Source: Saccharopolyspora hordei (lineage in GTDB: Bacteria > Actinomycetota > Actinomycetes > Mycobacteriales > Pseudonocardiaceae). Taken from it: 64,000 bases of DNA. Positions 1-8,194 of this stretch are shown one piece after another; position 1 is the first letter of the stretch; each line of letters starts with the position of its first letter. The position numbers and the translations under genes were made by a program. The DNA is taken from assembly GCF_013410345.1 (NCBI RefSeq), contig NZ_JACCFJ010000001.1, positions 620,001 to 684,000 of the forward strand, written 5' to 3'. The notes beneath the pieces were generated by a model. That model was given only the letters and a program-made list of their open reading frames with translations. It made no database searches and had not been told where the DNA came from.

Positions 1-450
1 CCGAACGCGTGCGAGTCGGTGTCCCCGCTGGTGCTGGACAGGGCCTTCGCGCCGCGCCGGGCCGAGCTCGACGCCCAGCACCACGGCGCCCACGACCTCC
101 ACCGCAGCTCCACGTGCCAGTGGCGGGCCGAGGGGCCGGTCCAGGACGTGCGCAAGAGCGGCCTGGACGTCGAGGTGGCGACCGAGTTCGACCTCGAGTC
201 CCGCCCGGACACCGCCTACGTCGACCAGTTCCTCGACTACCTCGCGCTCGAACCGGGTGCCACCGAGGTGCCGGGCCTCGGCTCCCGAGCGGTCCTGATC
301 CGCAGCCCGCTGGGAGTCGAACTGGTGGCGGCCGAGGCCAACCTGACCGTCTCGGTCCGCTACAACGCCGCCAAGCCCACGAAGGCCCTGGTCCCGGTCG
401 CCCGCGCGGTGGCCGAAGAACTCCTCACCGCAGCGGGCACCCCACGCTGA
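1..450 (+). CDS. C-terminal part of a secreted or lipoprotein-like hypothetical protein (5' end outside window)
   Basis: The reading frame is open from base 1 to the TGA at 448-450, so this is the last 149 codons of a longer gene. The visible part begins PNACESVSPLVLDRAF and has a second cysteine at STCQW, a pattern like the Cys-paired extracytoplasmic domains of actinobacterial lipoproteins such as the DUF3558 group. The end has an amphipathic helix rich in Ala, Val and Leu. I do not recognise a catalytic motif. It converges with msrA across a strong shared hairpin. The family assignment is a guess; the reading frame itself is convincing from codon use. Confidence 0.6.
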   Translation, partial: PNACESVSPLVLDRAFAPRRAELDAQHHGAHDLHRSSTCQWRAEGPVQDVRKSGLDVEVATEFDLESRPDTAYVDQFLDYLALEPGATEVPGLGSRAVLIRSPLGVELVAAEANLTVSVRYNAAKPTKALVPVARAVAEELLTAAGTPR

Positions 451-474
451 CCACCGCACAGCGCACGACGTGAT

Positions 475-511
475 GGGCACCTCTCGCCCGGTGTGGTGGC
501 GGGAGGTGCCC
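475..511. terminator. bidirectional hairpin terminator
   Basis: A 14-bp stem (GGGCACCTCTCGCC with its complement, one G-U wobble) surrounds a short loop. It lies between the convergent ends of the upstream secreted-protein gene and msrA. There is no U-tract, as is common in high-GC actinobacteria. Confidence 0.65.
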
Positions 512-540
512 GTCGGTCCGTGCGCGCCGCGCGGCTCCGG

Positions 541-1215
541 TCAGGGGCGGCCTTCGGTGGTGACGCCCAGGCCGATGGGGCAGGACACGCCCGTTCCGGC
601 GAGGCCGCAGTAGCCGTTCGGGTTCTTGGCGTCGCTCAGGTACTGCTGGTGGTAGGTCTCCGCGTAGTAGAAGGCCTCCAGCGGGGCGATCTCCGTGGTG
701 ATCTCGCCCAGGCCCGCGTCCCGCAGCGCCTTCTGGAACGCGTCGCGGCTGGCCTCGGCCTCCGCGCGCTGGGTCTCGTCGGTCCAGTAGATCGCCGAGC
801 GGTACTGGGTGCCGATGTCGTTGCCCTGCCGCATGCCCTGGGTCGGGTCGTGGTTCTCCCAGAACACCTTGAGCAGCTGGGAGTAGCTGATCACCGCCGG
901 GTCGAAGACCGCCAGGACCACCTCGGCGTGCCCGGTGCGGCCCGTGCAGACCTCCTCGTAGGTCGGGTTCGGCGTGTACCCGCCCGCGTAGCCGACCGCC
1001 GTCGTCCACACCCCCGGCGTCTGCCAGAAGGCGCGCTCCGCACCCCAGAAGCAACCCATGCCCACCACTGCCGTGGCGCAGCCCTCCGGGAACGGGGGCA
1101 CGATCCGGCGGTCCGGGTGGACCGCGTGGTACTCCGCGACCGGCATCGGGGTGTCCCGGCCCGGCAGGGCTTCCGACCGGTCGATCATCCTGGTCTTGTC
1201 ACCGAAGAGCGCCAT
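541..1215 (-). CDS. msrA: peptide methionine sulfoxide reductase MsrA
   Basis: Reduces the S-epimer of methionine sulfoxide in proteins, in the cytoplasm, using thioredoxin. The 224-aa product has the catalytic motif GCFWGAE (Cys55), the conserved block GYAGG, the segment GHAEVV, and the downstream FWENHDPTQ and GTQYRSAIY blocks. A C-terminal recycling cysteine pair is present ([12 protein letters not shown]). The N-terminal extension of about 45 residues ([10 protein letters not shown]) is usual in actinobacterial MsrA. It stands alone, with the acyltransferase ending just upstream on the same strand (21 bp), so the two could be co-transcribed. No MsrB is visible here. Confidence 0.96.
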   Translation of the reverse strand: MALFGDKTRMIDRSEALPGRDTPMPVAEYHAVHPDRRIVPPFPEGCATAVVGMGCFWGAERAFWQTPGVWTTAVGYAGGYTPNPTYEEVCTGRTGHAEVVLAVFDPAVISYSQLLKVFWENHDPTQGMRQGNDIGTQYRSAIYWTDETQRAEAEASRDAFQKALRDAGLGEITTEIAPLEAFYYAETYHQQYLSDAKNPNGYCGLAGTGVSCPIGLGVTTEGRP

Positions 1216-1236
1216 GCCCCCGAGACTACGCCCAGA

Positions 1237-3030
1237 TCAGCGCAGGTCCTGGTTCCTGGGATGGGGCAGGGTCTCCTCCTCCGGGGTGGGCGGCGGTTCC
1301 GGGCGCGCGTGGCGGCCGGTCGACCGGCGCACCGGTGGCCGGGGGCGCACCGGCGGCACCGGCCGGGGGTCCACGTCACCGGAGAGCCGCTTGGCCAGCG
1401 CCGATTCCTCCACCGGCGGCGCGGGGCGACGGCGCGGCGGGAGGTCGCGCTGGGGGCGCGGCACGGGACGCCCCGGTGCGGAGCCGGTGCGGCCCGGGAC
1501 GTCGACCGGGCGCACCGCGCCGTTCGGCGGTGCGGGCTCGTCACGCCGACCGGGACGGGCGCGGGGCGCGCCACCGCCGGGCCCGCGCGGCTCGACGTCG
1601 CGCACCGACCGGGGCTCCGGGCGTCGCCGGGTGTCCTCGGCCGCCGGTTCCACCCCGCCCACCGGCCGGACGCGACGCGTCGGCGGGGCGGCCTCGACAC
1701 GGCGGGGCTGCTGCACCCCGCGACGGGGGCGGGCGTCGTCCGGCTCCGCGGCCCGCGTGCCCCGGGGCGGTGTGCCGCTGGACGCGGCCCGGGGGCGGCC
1801 CGGGCGACCGGCCGGGGTGACCCGCGTGGTGGCCTCCGGTCCGTCCGCGCGGCGCGGCGGGCTGTCGGCCTCGTCCGCGTCGTCCCCCGGCTCCTCCTCC
1901 GGGTCGTCCTCCGCCCGGTCCTCGTCGAGGTCGTCCGGGTCGTCGTCCTTCTTCGGAGCCGGGGTGAAGTAGTGGCGCAGCTTCATCGTGGGGTCCTCGA
2001 TGAACTTCCACGACAGCGTGCCCACGACGTACGCCAGCGGGGCCGCGCAGACCAGCATCAGCCACTGGTTGCGGACCCCGGCCATGGCCAGCAGCTGCTG
2101 GATCGGGAAGCCCCACACGTACACGCCGTAGCTGCCGTTGACCCACACCCCCGGCACGGTCAGCTTCGCCGGCCAGAAGTGCCCGGCCAGCACCACCGCG
2201 TAGCTGACCACGAAGACCATGAGGAACGAGGCGGCGATGCTGTTGGGCATCAGCGCCAGCACCACGATCCCGGCGCCCGCGGCCAGCGGCGACAGCGGGA
2301 TCCGGTAGAGGTTGAGCACCACGCCGAAGGCGAACGCCACCAGGAACGCCACCAGCGACTCGACCGGGACGCTGAGCAGCGACCCCGCCGACTCCGGACC
2401 GGGGGTCTGCTCCAGGTGCCGGTCCCAGACGACCAGCGCGACCAGCGCCACCACGACCAGCCAGCGGCGCTCCTGCCGGGCCGCGCCGAGCAGCAGCAGC
2501 ACGAACAGGCCCGCGTAGGCGATGAGCTCCATCGGCAGCGTCCACAGCGAGCCGTTGACCGCGTTCGGCCACGGGTTGTCCACGAACACGCCGGGCAGCT
2601 CGTGCTGGAGGGTGAGCATCCCCGCGTTGTTGATGACGTAGGCCCACGTGCCGTGCGCGGCGAAGTAGTCGCCGACGGACAGCGCGGTGACCATCGGGCC
2701 GACGATGAGCGCCATCGCCAAGGTCACCGTGAGCATCGGCGGCCACAGCCGGAGGACGCGCTTGGCGGCGAACCGCCCCGGGTGCGGGTCGCGGACCCAA
2801 CTCTCCGTGATCTGGAAGCCGCTCATCGCGAAGAAGCCCATCAGGACCCCTTCGTCGGGCTGCAGCGCCCAGTTCTCGTCGAACAGGACCCCGGTGCCGG
2901 CCAGCGGCGAGCTGTGACCGTAGATGACCAGCACCGCGCCGATCATGCGGATCCAGGCGAACCCGTGGTGCGGCTCGGCGAACAACTCCGGACGGGTGTG
3001 CACGACCCGCGCATCACCCACCCAGATCAC
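1237..3030 (-). CDS. membrane acyltransferase of the acyltransferase-3 (OafA/NodX-type) family with long disordered tail
   Basis: Predicted to move an acyl group onto an exported sugar or lipid at the inner membrane. Residues about 25-345 hold roughly ten hydrophobic segments; the family catalytic His is in YGHSSPL of the first one, followed by SGFQITESW and the RVLRLWPP block. After the last helix (VGTLSWKFIEDP) comes a tail of about 245 residues, first acidic (DDDPDDLDEDRAEDDPEEE), then very rich in Pro and Arg, that looks disordered and cytoplasmic. The start is a GTG; a GTG ten codons or so later is also possible. The acyl acceptor cannot be read from sequence. The gene is divergent from the next one. 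Confidence 0.85.
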   Translation of the reverse strand: MIWVGDARVVHTRPELFAEPHHGFAWIRMIGAVLVIYGHSSPLAGTGVLFDENWALQPDEGVLMGFFAMSGFQITESWVRDPHPGRFAAKRVLRLWPPMLTVTLAMALIVGPMVTALSVGDYFAAHGTWAYVINNAGMLTLQHELPGVFVDNPWPNAVNGSLWTLPMELIAYAGLFVLLLLGAARQERRWLVVVALVALVVWDRHLEQTPGPESAGSLLSVPVESLVAFLVAFAFGVVLNLYRIPLSPLAAGAGIVVLALMPNSIAASFLMVFVVSYAVVLAGHFWPAKLTVPGVWVNGSYGVYVWGFPIQQLLAMAGVRNQWLMLVCAAPLAYVVGTLSWKFIEDPTMKLRHYFTPAPKKDDDPDDLDEDRAEDDPEEEPGDDADEADSPPRRADGPEATTRVTPAGRPGRPRAASSGTPPRGTRAAEPDDARPRRGVQQPRRVEAAPPTRRVRPVGGVEPAAEDTRRRPEPRSVRDVEPRGPGGGAPRARPGRRDEPAPPNGAVRPVDVPGRTGSAPGRPVPRPQRDLPPRRRPAPPVEESALAKRLSGDVDPRPVPPVRPRPPVRRSTGRHARPEPPPTPEEETLPHPRNQDLR

Positions 3031-3248
3031 CCCATCAAGACAGCATCCCCAGCAGAGAGGTCAACGCTGCGTAGCCTAGCTGGGGGCGCGGCGGTTCGGG
3101 ACCCATTACCTCGCAACGGGCCGTCCCGACCAGAGAGAGGACCGGATCGTTATCCGGCCGGTGGCCCCCACCCCACCGACTGGGTGCCAGAATGGCGATC
3201 GATCGCACGTGGGGGCTCCGCTTCATTTTCCTGGGAAAGGGCGCATCG

Positions 3249-4496
3249 GTGACCTGGCAAGACGAGCTGCAGAACCTCGACGCCGAACTCGCGGCGGGTC
3301 GGATCTCCGCGGAGGAGTACCGCCAGCGGCGGGACGCCGTGCTCGGCCGCGCCCAAGGCGGGCAGGACGGGTCCGCGGGGGCGCAGCAGCAGCCGGGCAC
3401 GCCGGCCGGCGGCACCCCGCAGCAGCAGCCCGGCACCCCGTCCGGGGGACTGCCGCAGCAGCAGCCGGGCACGCCGGCCGGCGGGACCCCGCAGCAGTCC
3501 AACCCGTTCCCGCCGGCGTTCAGCTGGGGAGACGCCGCCGCCCAGGGGGCCCAGCAGCAACAGCAGCAGCCCGCGCCCTCGGGCGAGGCCACCCAGGTCG
3601 TGCCGAACCCGATCGCGCAGCCGCCCCAGCAGGGCGCGACGCCGGGTGACTCCGAGAGCACCCAGGTGGTCAACTTCGCCCAGCAGCCGTGGCCCGCGCC
3701 GCCCCAGCAGCCGCAGTGGGGCCCGCAGCAGGGCTGGGGCGCGGTGGAGAGCACCGGCACCCCGTGGGGCGACGACCTGCCCGGCGGGCAGGACCACGGT
3801 GAGGCGGCGTGGATGCGGCAGGGCCCCGAGGTGTTCGAGACCGCGGGCAAGGGCGGCAAGGGCAAGCTCATCGCCGGCCTGTCCATCGGCGGTGTGCTGG
3901 TGGTCGGCCTGGTCGTGGCGCTCGTCTTCTACTTCACCAGCGGCGACAGCCCGGCCCCCGCTCCCGAGCCGGAGCCCACGGCGCAGGGCCAGCCGACGAC
4001 CAAGCAGCTGCCCGAACCGCCGGCGGCCAAGCCGGCCCCGCCCGCCAACCCGCAGGACGTGCTGGTCAACGTGCCGGGCCCGCAGCACCCGTGGAACGGT
4101 CCGCTGGACCTGCCGTCCCTGCAGGGGCACAAGGCCGGGGTGCTGCAGCCGAAGTCGGTGCTGGACACCGCGCTGCAGAACGGCCTGACCGACGGCTGGT
4201 TCACCAAGACCGACGGCCCGCCGCAGGTCACGCTGCTCGCGCTGCACATGCCGAGCGACGACGCGGCCAAGACCGTGGTGGACGAGTACCTCGACGCCCA
4301 GCAGGGCCTGGCGGTCGACGAGGACCTGTCCTACAAGGGCGTGGAGGTGGTCTCCACCGGCAGCACCTTCCGCACCGCCTACGCGGCGCACGGCTGGGTC
4401 GTGATCGTCGACTCCAGCGGCGACCAGGCCGAGCAGACGTTCACGTCGGTGCTCGAGCAGCAGCTGGCCCAGACCCCGCCCACCGTCCGCGACTGA
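3249..4496 (+). CDS. membrane-anchored protein with SHOCT-like N-terminus and Gln/Pro-rich linker
   Basis: Function unknown. The chosen GTG start follows GGGAAAGGG by 8 bp and gives 415 aa. The first 35 residues (DELQNLDAELAAGRISAEEYRQRR) resemble a SHOCT-type short helical oligomerisation module. A low-complexity linker follows with near-repeats of QQQPGTPAGGTP. One membrane helix lies at about residues 205-228 (IAGLSIGGVLVVGLVVALVF), then a Pro-rich stalk and an extracytoplasmic domain of about 140 residues with no cysteines. The topology (cytoplasmic module, single span, outer domain) suggests a sensor or envelope-associated protein. An upstream in-frame ATG at 3192 exists but lacks a good ribosome-binding site. 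Confidence 0.75.
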   Translation: MTWQDELQNLDAELAAGRISAEEYRQRRDAVLGRAQGGQDGSAGAQQQPGTPAGGTPQQQPGTPSGGLPQQQPGTPAGGTPQQSNPFPPAFSWGDAAAQGAQQQQQQPAPSGEATQVVPNPIAQPPQQGATPGDSESTQVVNFAQQPWPAPPQQPQWGPQQGWGAVESTGTPWGDDLPGGQDHGEAAWMRQGPEVFETAGKGGKGKLIAGLSIGGVLVVGLVVALVFYFTSGDSPAPAPEPEPTAQGQPTTKQLPEPPAAKPAPPANPQDVLVNVPGPQHPWNGPLDLPSLQGHKAGVLQPKSVLDTALQNGLTDGWFTKTDGPPQVTLLALHMPSDDAAKTVVDEYLDAQQGLAVDEDLSYKGVEVVSTGSTFRTAYAAHGWVVIVDSSGDQAEQTFTSVLEQQLAQTPPTVRD

Positions 4497-4504
4497 CGAC
4501 ACGA

Positions 4505-4547
4505 GGAGCGGCCCGCTCCCTCGCTCGCCGAGGGGGCGGGCCGCTCC
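4505..4547. terminator. bidirectional hairpin terminator
   Basis: A stem of about 19 bp with one mismatch (GGAGCGGCCCGCTCCCTCG pairing with its near complement) and a 5-base loop, placed between convergent gene ends at 4496 and 4553. Confidence 0.7.
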
Positions 4548-4552
4548 CGCGT

Positions 4553-7500
4553 TCAGGCCTCGTGGTCGGCGGACTTGAGCAGTTCCTGCAGCGTGGCCCG
4601 GGAGACGTCCGGGCCGAACTGGGCCGCGATGCCGGACTTGCCTGCCTCGGCCATGCGCTGCCAGGTCTCGTCGTCGGTGAGCAGGGCGACCACCGCCTCG
4701 GCCAGGCCCGCCGCGTCGTCGGCGACCATCACCTCGCGGCCGTGCTCCAGGTGCATGCCCTCGACGGCCACCGAGGTGCCGACCACCGGCACGCCGAGGC
4801 TGAGGCTCTCGCCGACCTTGCCCTTGACGCCGGCGCCGAAGCGCAGCGGCGCCAGGGTCACGCGGCTGCGCGCGTAGTGCGGTTCCAGCTCCTCGACCCA
4901 GCCGTGCACCTCGACCCCCGGCCCGGCCAGCGCGCGCACCTCGTCGGTCGGGTTGCTGCCGATGACGTGCAGCACGGCGTCCGGGCACTCGTCGCGCACC
5001 AGCGGCATGATCTCGCGGGCGGCCCAGCGCGCCGCGTCGACGTTCGGCGGGTGGTCGAAGCTGCCGACGAACAGCACGTCCTCGCGCCCGGCCGGTCGCG
5101 AGGGCCGCCAGTCCACCTCGTGCACGTTGGACAGCACGCGGACGTCGGCGTCCGGCACGAGCTCCCGCAGCAGCGCCTGCTCCGCCTCGGAGACCACCAG
5201 GGTGATGTCGCAGGACCGGGCCAGCCCGAGCTCCATCTGCTGGGAGGCGAACGCCTTGCGGCGCAGGGCTTCCGCCTTCACCGCGTCGCCCTGCTGCTCG
5301 GCGACCTCGGCCTGCCGCTCCAGCCGGAGGAAGTGCACGTCGACGGTGTCGTAGGCGATCACCGCCTGCGGCGCGCAGGTGCGCAGCTCCTCGACCAGGC
5401 TCCAGGCGACCTGCGGGCGGGACAGCAGCGCCAGCGAGATCTCCGAGCCCGCCTCGTGCAGGAACGCCTGCTGCAGCTCGGGCGAGGGCAGCACGGTGAT
5501 GCCGAGCTGCTGCAGCTGCGTGGTGTAGGGCTCCAGGGGCGCGTGGTTGGCCGGGAAGAACACCACCCGGCAGCCGAGCTCGACGAACTGCTCCAGCACG
5601 CGGCGGATCCGCACCGAGCCGGAGTCGAAGTCCGGCCGCGGCACCTGGTGGTCCTTGACCAGCACGATCGGGCCGTGGTGGCCGCGGGTGCCGCGGTGGC
5701 GCGCCAGCCAGAGGTTGCGCGGCGAGGCCTCCGGGAGGTGCTCGGCGGCGAGCGTGTCCGCCCACTTCTCCACGAACGCCCTGCGGTTGATCTCCTGGTG
5801 CTTCTTCACCCCGGTGCTGAGGTCGGTGCCGTTGGACACGCCCTCGTGGTGCACCACGACCGCCTTCGGCTGCACCACGGTCCGGTAGCCGGCGGCGCGC
5901 ACCGCGAACGCCAGGTCGGTGTCCTCGTAGTAGGCCGGGGCGTAGCGGGTGTCGAAGCCGCCGACCTGCTGGAACACGTCCTTGCGCACCAGGATCGCGG
6001 CCCCGGAGCAGTAGTCGACGTCGCGGAGCACGTTGAACTCGGCGCCGCCCGGGTCGGTGCCGCGGCCGTAGTTCCAGCCGGTGCCGTCGGCCCAGACGAT
6101 GCCGCCCGCCTCCTGCAGCCGGCCGTCCGGGTAGACGAGCTTGGCGCCGACCAGCCCGATGCGCTCGTCCGAGCGCATGGTGTCCATGAGGACGTCCAGC
6201 CAGGACTCGGTGACCTCGGCGTCGTTGTTGAGGAAGAACAGGTGCTCGCCGCGGGCGTGCTGGGCGCCGAGGTTGCAGGCGCCGATGAACCCGAGGTTGC
6301 GCTCGGTGCGCACCAACCGCACGCCTTCGCAGGCGGCGAGCTTCTCGGCGCTGTCGTCCGGGGAGGCGTCGTCGACGACGATCACCTCGAACGGCACGGA
6401 CACCACGTGCCCGCCGAGGAACCGCAGGCACTGCCGGGTGTAGGGCCACTTGCCGTGCACCGGCACGATCACGCTGACCAGCGGCTTGTCGCTGCACGGC
6501 ACCGGCAGCGGGCCGGTCTCCACGACCTCCTCGGGCTGCGGGACGCCCGGCTTGCGGCCGAGGAGGATCTCGTAGGCGTCGCGGCGCGCGGTCCCGCGCG
6601 GCGCCACCCGCTCCACGACCTTGCGGTACTTGGTGACCGCGCGCTGCACCAGCGCCGAGTTCTGCGCCGCCAGCTCGGCGTTCTCCGCGCTGAGCTCGGC
6701 GGCCTGCCGCTCGGCGTCCGCCACGCGGCCCTCCAGCCGCGCGACGGTGTCGCGCAACCACTCGATGCGCGCGGCGTCGCGCTCCGCGCTGCGCCGGCGT
6801 TCGTGCAGCTCCGCGCGCAGCTCCTCGCGCTCGCGCACGGCCTGGTCGGCGCGCTGCTCCTCGGCCTTGCGCAGCTCCTCGAGGCGCCCGATGACGCCCT
6901 TGAGCTCCTCGGTCTCCTCGCGGCTGCGCTGGTAGAGCTCGTTGAGCTTGGCCACGTCGGCGACCGCGGCGTCGCGCTGCGCGATGATCGGCGCCGTGTC
7001 CCCGCTGCGGCGGACGAGGGTGAGCTGGGCGTCGGTGAGCAGGGCCGCCGCGGGCAGCTTCGGCAGCTGCTTGTCGGAGGCCAGCCCCAGCAGGTAGGTG
7101 TGCGGCACGCCCTGGTGGACCGACCAGCCGTCCTCGCCGGGCTCGATGGTCTGCAGCCGGACGCCGTCGATCGCGGTGTCCGGGTCGCCGGGGTCGGCCG
7201 GGGTGAGCAGCGACCCGACCGTCACGTTCTGCTTGAGCACGGCCACGTGCCGGAACGCGCCCTCCAGCAGGCCCTCGTACTCGTCGAGGGTGAGTTCCTT
7301 GACGTGGTACGGGTTGTCGTTGCCGTGCTGGTGCGTGTAGACGGCGGTGTCCGGGGTGCTGCTGAGGAACAGGCCGCCCTGCGCCAGGCGGGACTTGACC
7401 AGCCGCAGCACCGCGTCGTGGTCCTCGACGTGCTCGATGGCCTCGAAGCAGACGACGACGTCGAAGGGCTTCTCGTCGGCGAGCAGGTCGGGGTCGGTGA

Positions 7501-7774
7501 TGGAGCCGACCTGGAAGGTGACGTCGCGGCCGCCGTACCGGTGCGTGGCGTGCTCGACGGTGTCCGGGTCGATGTCGACGCCCACCACCTCGGCGCCCTC
7601 GGCGGCCAGCAGCGCCGCGCCGTAGCCCTCACCGCAGGCCAGGTCCAGCACCCGCTTGCCGCGCACGAACCGGGCGGCCATCGCGTAGCGGTGGTAGTGC
7701 TCGTAGACCACCTGGACGTCGTCGGTCCACGGCACGCACCGCTCACCGGTCCACTCGATCAGGCGCTCGTCCAT
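4553..7774 (-). CDS. trifunctional fusion: SAM methyltransferase, GT2 glycosyltransferase and GT4-like glycosyltransferase
   Basis: A 1073-aa protein probably building or capping a surface polysaccharide. Residues about 1-200 are a class I methyltransferase (motif I VLDLACGEGYGAALL; GVDID; FEAIEHVEDHD). About 285-400 is a charged coiled coil (EELRAELHERRRSAERD). About 430-680 is a GT2 domain (LVSVIVPVHGKW; VVDDASPDDS; FLNNDAEV; YYEDTDLAFAVRAAGYR). About 710-1073 is a GT-B glycosyltransferase with VLFVGSFDHPPNV and the family EX7E-type block FGAGVKGKVGESLSLGVP. The ATG follows AAGGACGGG; an in-frame GTG five codons upstream is an alternative. Methyltransferase-coiled coil-glycosyltransferase layout recalls chain-length-controlling O-antigen enzymes such as WbdD-type proteins, but without a kinase domain. 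Substrates are unknown. Confidence 0.88.
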   Translation of the reverse strand: MDERLIEWTGERCVPWTDDVQVVYEHYHRYAMAARFVRGKRVLDLACGEGYGAALLAAEGAEVVGVDIDPDTVEHATHRYGGRDVTFQVGSITDPDLLADEKPFDVVVCFEAIEHVEDHDAVLRLVKSRLAQGGLFLSSTPDTAVYTHQHGNDNPYHVKELTLDEYEGLLEGAFRHVAVLKQNVTVGSLLTPADPGDPDTAIDGVRLQTIEPGEDGWSVHQGVPHTYLLGLASDKQLPKLPAAALLTDAQLTLVRRSGDTAPIIAQRDAAVADVAKLNELYQRSREETEELKGVIGRLEELRKAEEQRADQAVREREELRAELHERRRSAERDAARIEWLRDTVARLEGRVADAERQAAELSAENAELAAQNSALVQRAVTKYRKVVERVAPRGTARRDAYEILLGRKPGVPQPEEVVETGPLPVPCSDKPLVSVIVPVHGKWPYTRQCLRFLGGHVVSVPFEVIVVDDASPDDSAEKLAACEGVRLVRTERNLGFIGACNLGAQHARGEHLFFLNNDAEVTESWLDVLMDTMRSDERIGLVGAKLVYPDGRLQEAGGIVWADGTGWNYGRGTDPGGAEFNVLRDVDYCSGAAILVRKDVFQQVGGFDTRYAPAYYEDTDLAFAVRAAGYRTVVQPKAVVVHHEGVSNGTDLSTGVKKHQEINRRAFVEKWADTLAAEHLPEASPRNLWLARHRGTRGHHGPIVLVKDHQVPRPDFDSGSVRIRRVLEQFVELGCRVVFFPANHAPLEPYTTQLQQLGITVLPSPELQQAFLHEAGSEISLALLSRPQVAWSLVEELRTCAPQAVIAYDTVDVHFLRLERQAEVAEQQGDAVKAEALRRKAFASQQMELGLARSCDITLVVSEAEQALLRELVPDADVRVLSNVHEVDWRPSRPAGREDVLFVGSFDHPPNVDAARWAAREIMPLVRDECPDAVLHVIGSNPTDEVRALAGPGVEVHGWVEELEPHYARSRVTLAPLRFGAGVKGKVGESLSLGVPVVGTSVAVEGMHLEHGREVMVADDAAGLAEAVVALLTDDETWQRMAEAGKSGIAAQFGPDVSRATLQELLKSADHEA

Positions 7775-7913
7775 CCCGTCCTTCGACACGTACCGCAGGC
7801 TATCGCCCGGACCAGCGGCTCGTGGCCGTACGTGGCAAACCGTGGCCCGACCGGTGCGCGCCACCGGACGGTGAAGAGGCTCTCGTCCGGGTCCGGCCGG
7901 TCGGCGCACCGGA

Positions 7914-8194
7914 GTGGGGCGCACGCGGCCGGTTCCCGAGGCGGTCCTGCTGCTCGTGGCGATGGCGGCCCATCGCCGCGCTGGTGGCGCGGGAGTGCGC
8001 GATCCCCGCGGCACTCCGGCCAGGTGCTCCGCCGCGAGCAGGTCCTGTCCCAGGGCCACGACTTCGACCCCGGCTCGAACGTGGCGGACGTCCACGTGCG
8101 CGCGCTGCGCCGCACGATCGGCGCGGACCGCACCAGCACGGTCCGCGGCACGGGCCACCGCCTCGGCGCCTGCGGTCAGGGGGCCGGGGCGTAG
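7914..8194 (+). pseudogene. decayed OmpR-type response regulator, C-terminal DNA-binding part only
   Basis: From 8009 the plus strand encodes RHSGQVLRREQVLSQGHDF, then DPGSNVADVHVRALRRTIGA and TVRGTGHRLGA, a near-complete winged-helix end of an OmpR/PhoB regulator (compare the usual DFDPGTNVVDVYVRYLRRKIG). There is no receiver domain and no start. Upstream, in another frame at about 7914-7980, LLLVAMAAHRR resembles the preceding helix of the same domain, which suggests a frameshift plus a small insertion. The remnant runs into the 3' end of the convergent eRF1-like gene by 19 bp. No partner kinase remains nearby. Seen directly as homology to a family pattern; decay is inferred. Confidence 0.7.

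Noticed and set aside
493..3252. 919-codon open frame on the plus strand
   Set aside because: Antisense shadow of msrA and the acyltransferase gene; Arg/Val/His-rich composition typical of reading GC-rich genes backwards.
3809..8008. Very long plus-strand open frame through the glycosyltransferase fusion
   Set aside because: Composition is that of an antisense frame and the minus-strand protein has clear motifs. Only the end after 8009 has independent meaning (response-regulator relic).
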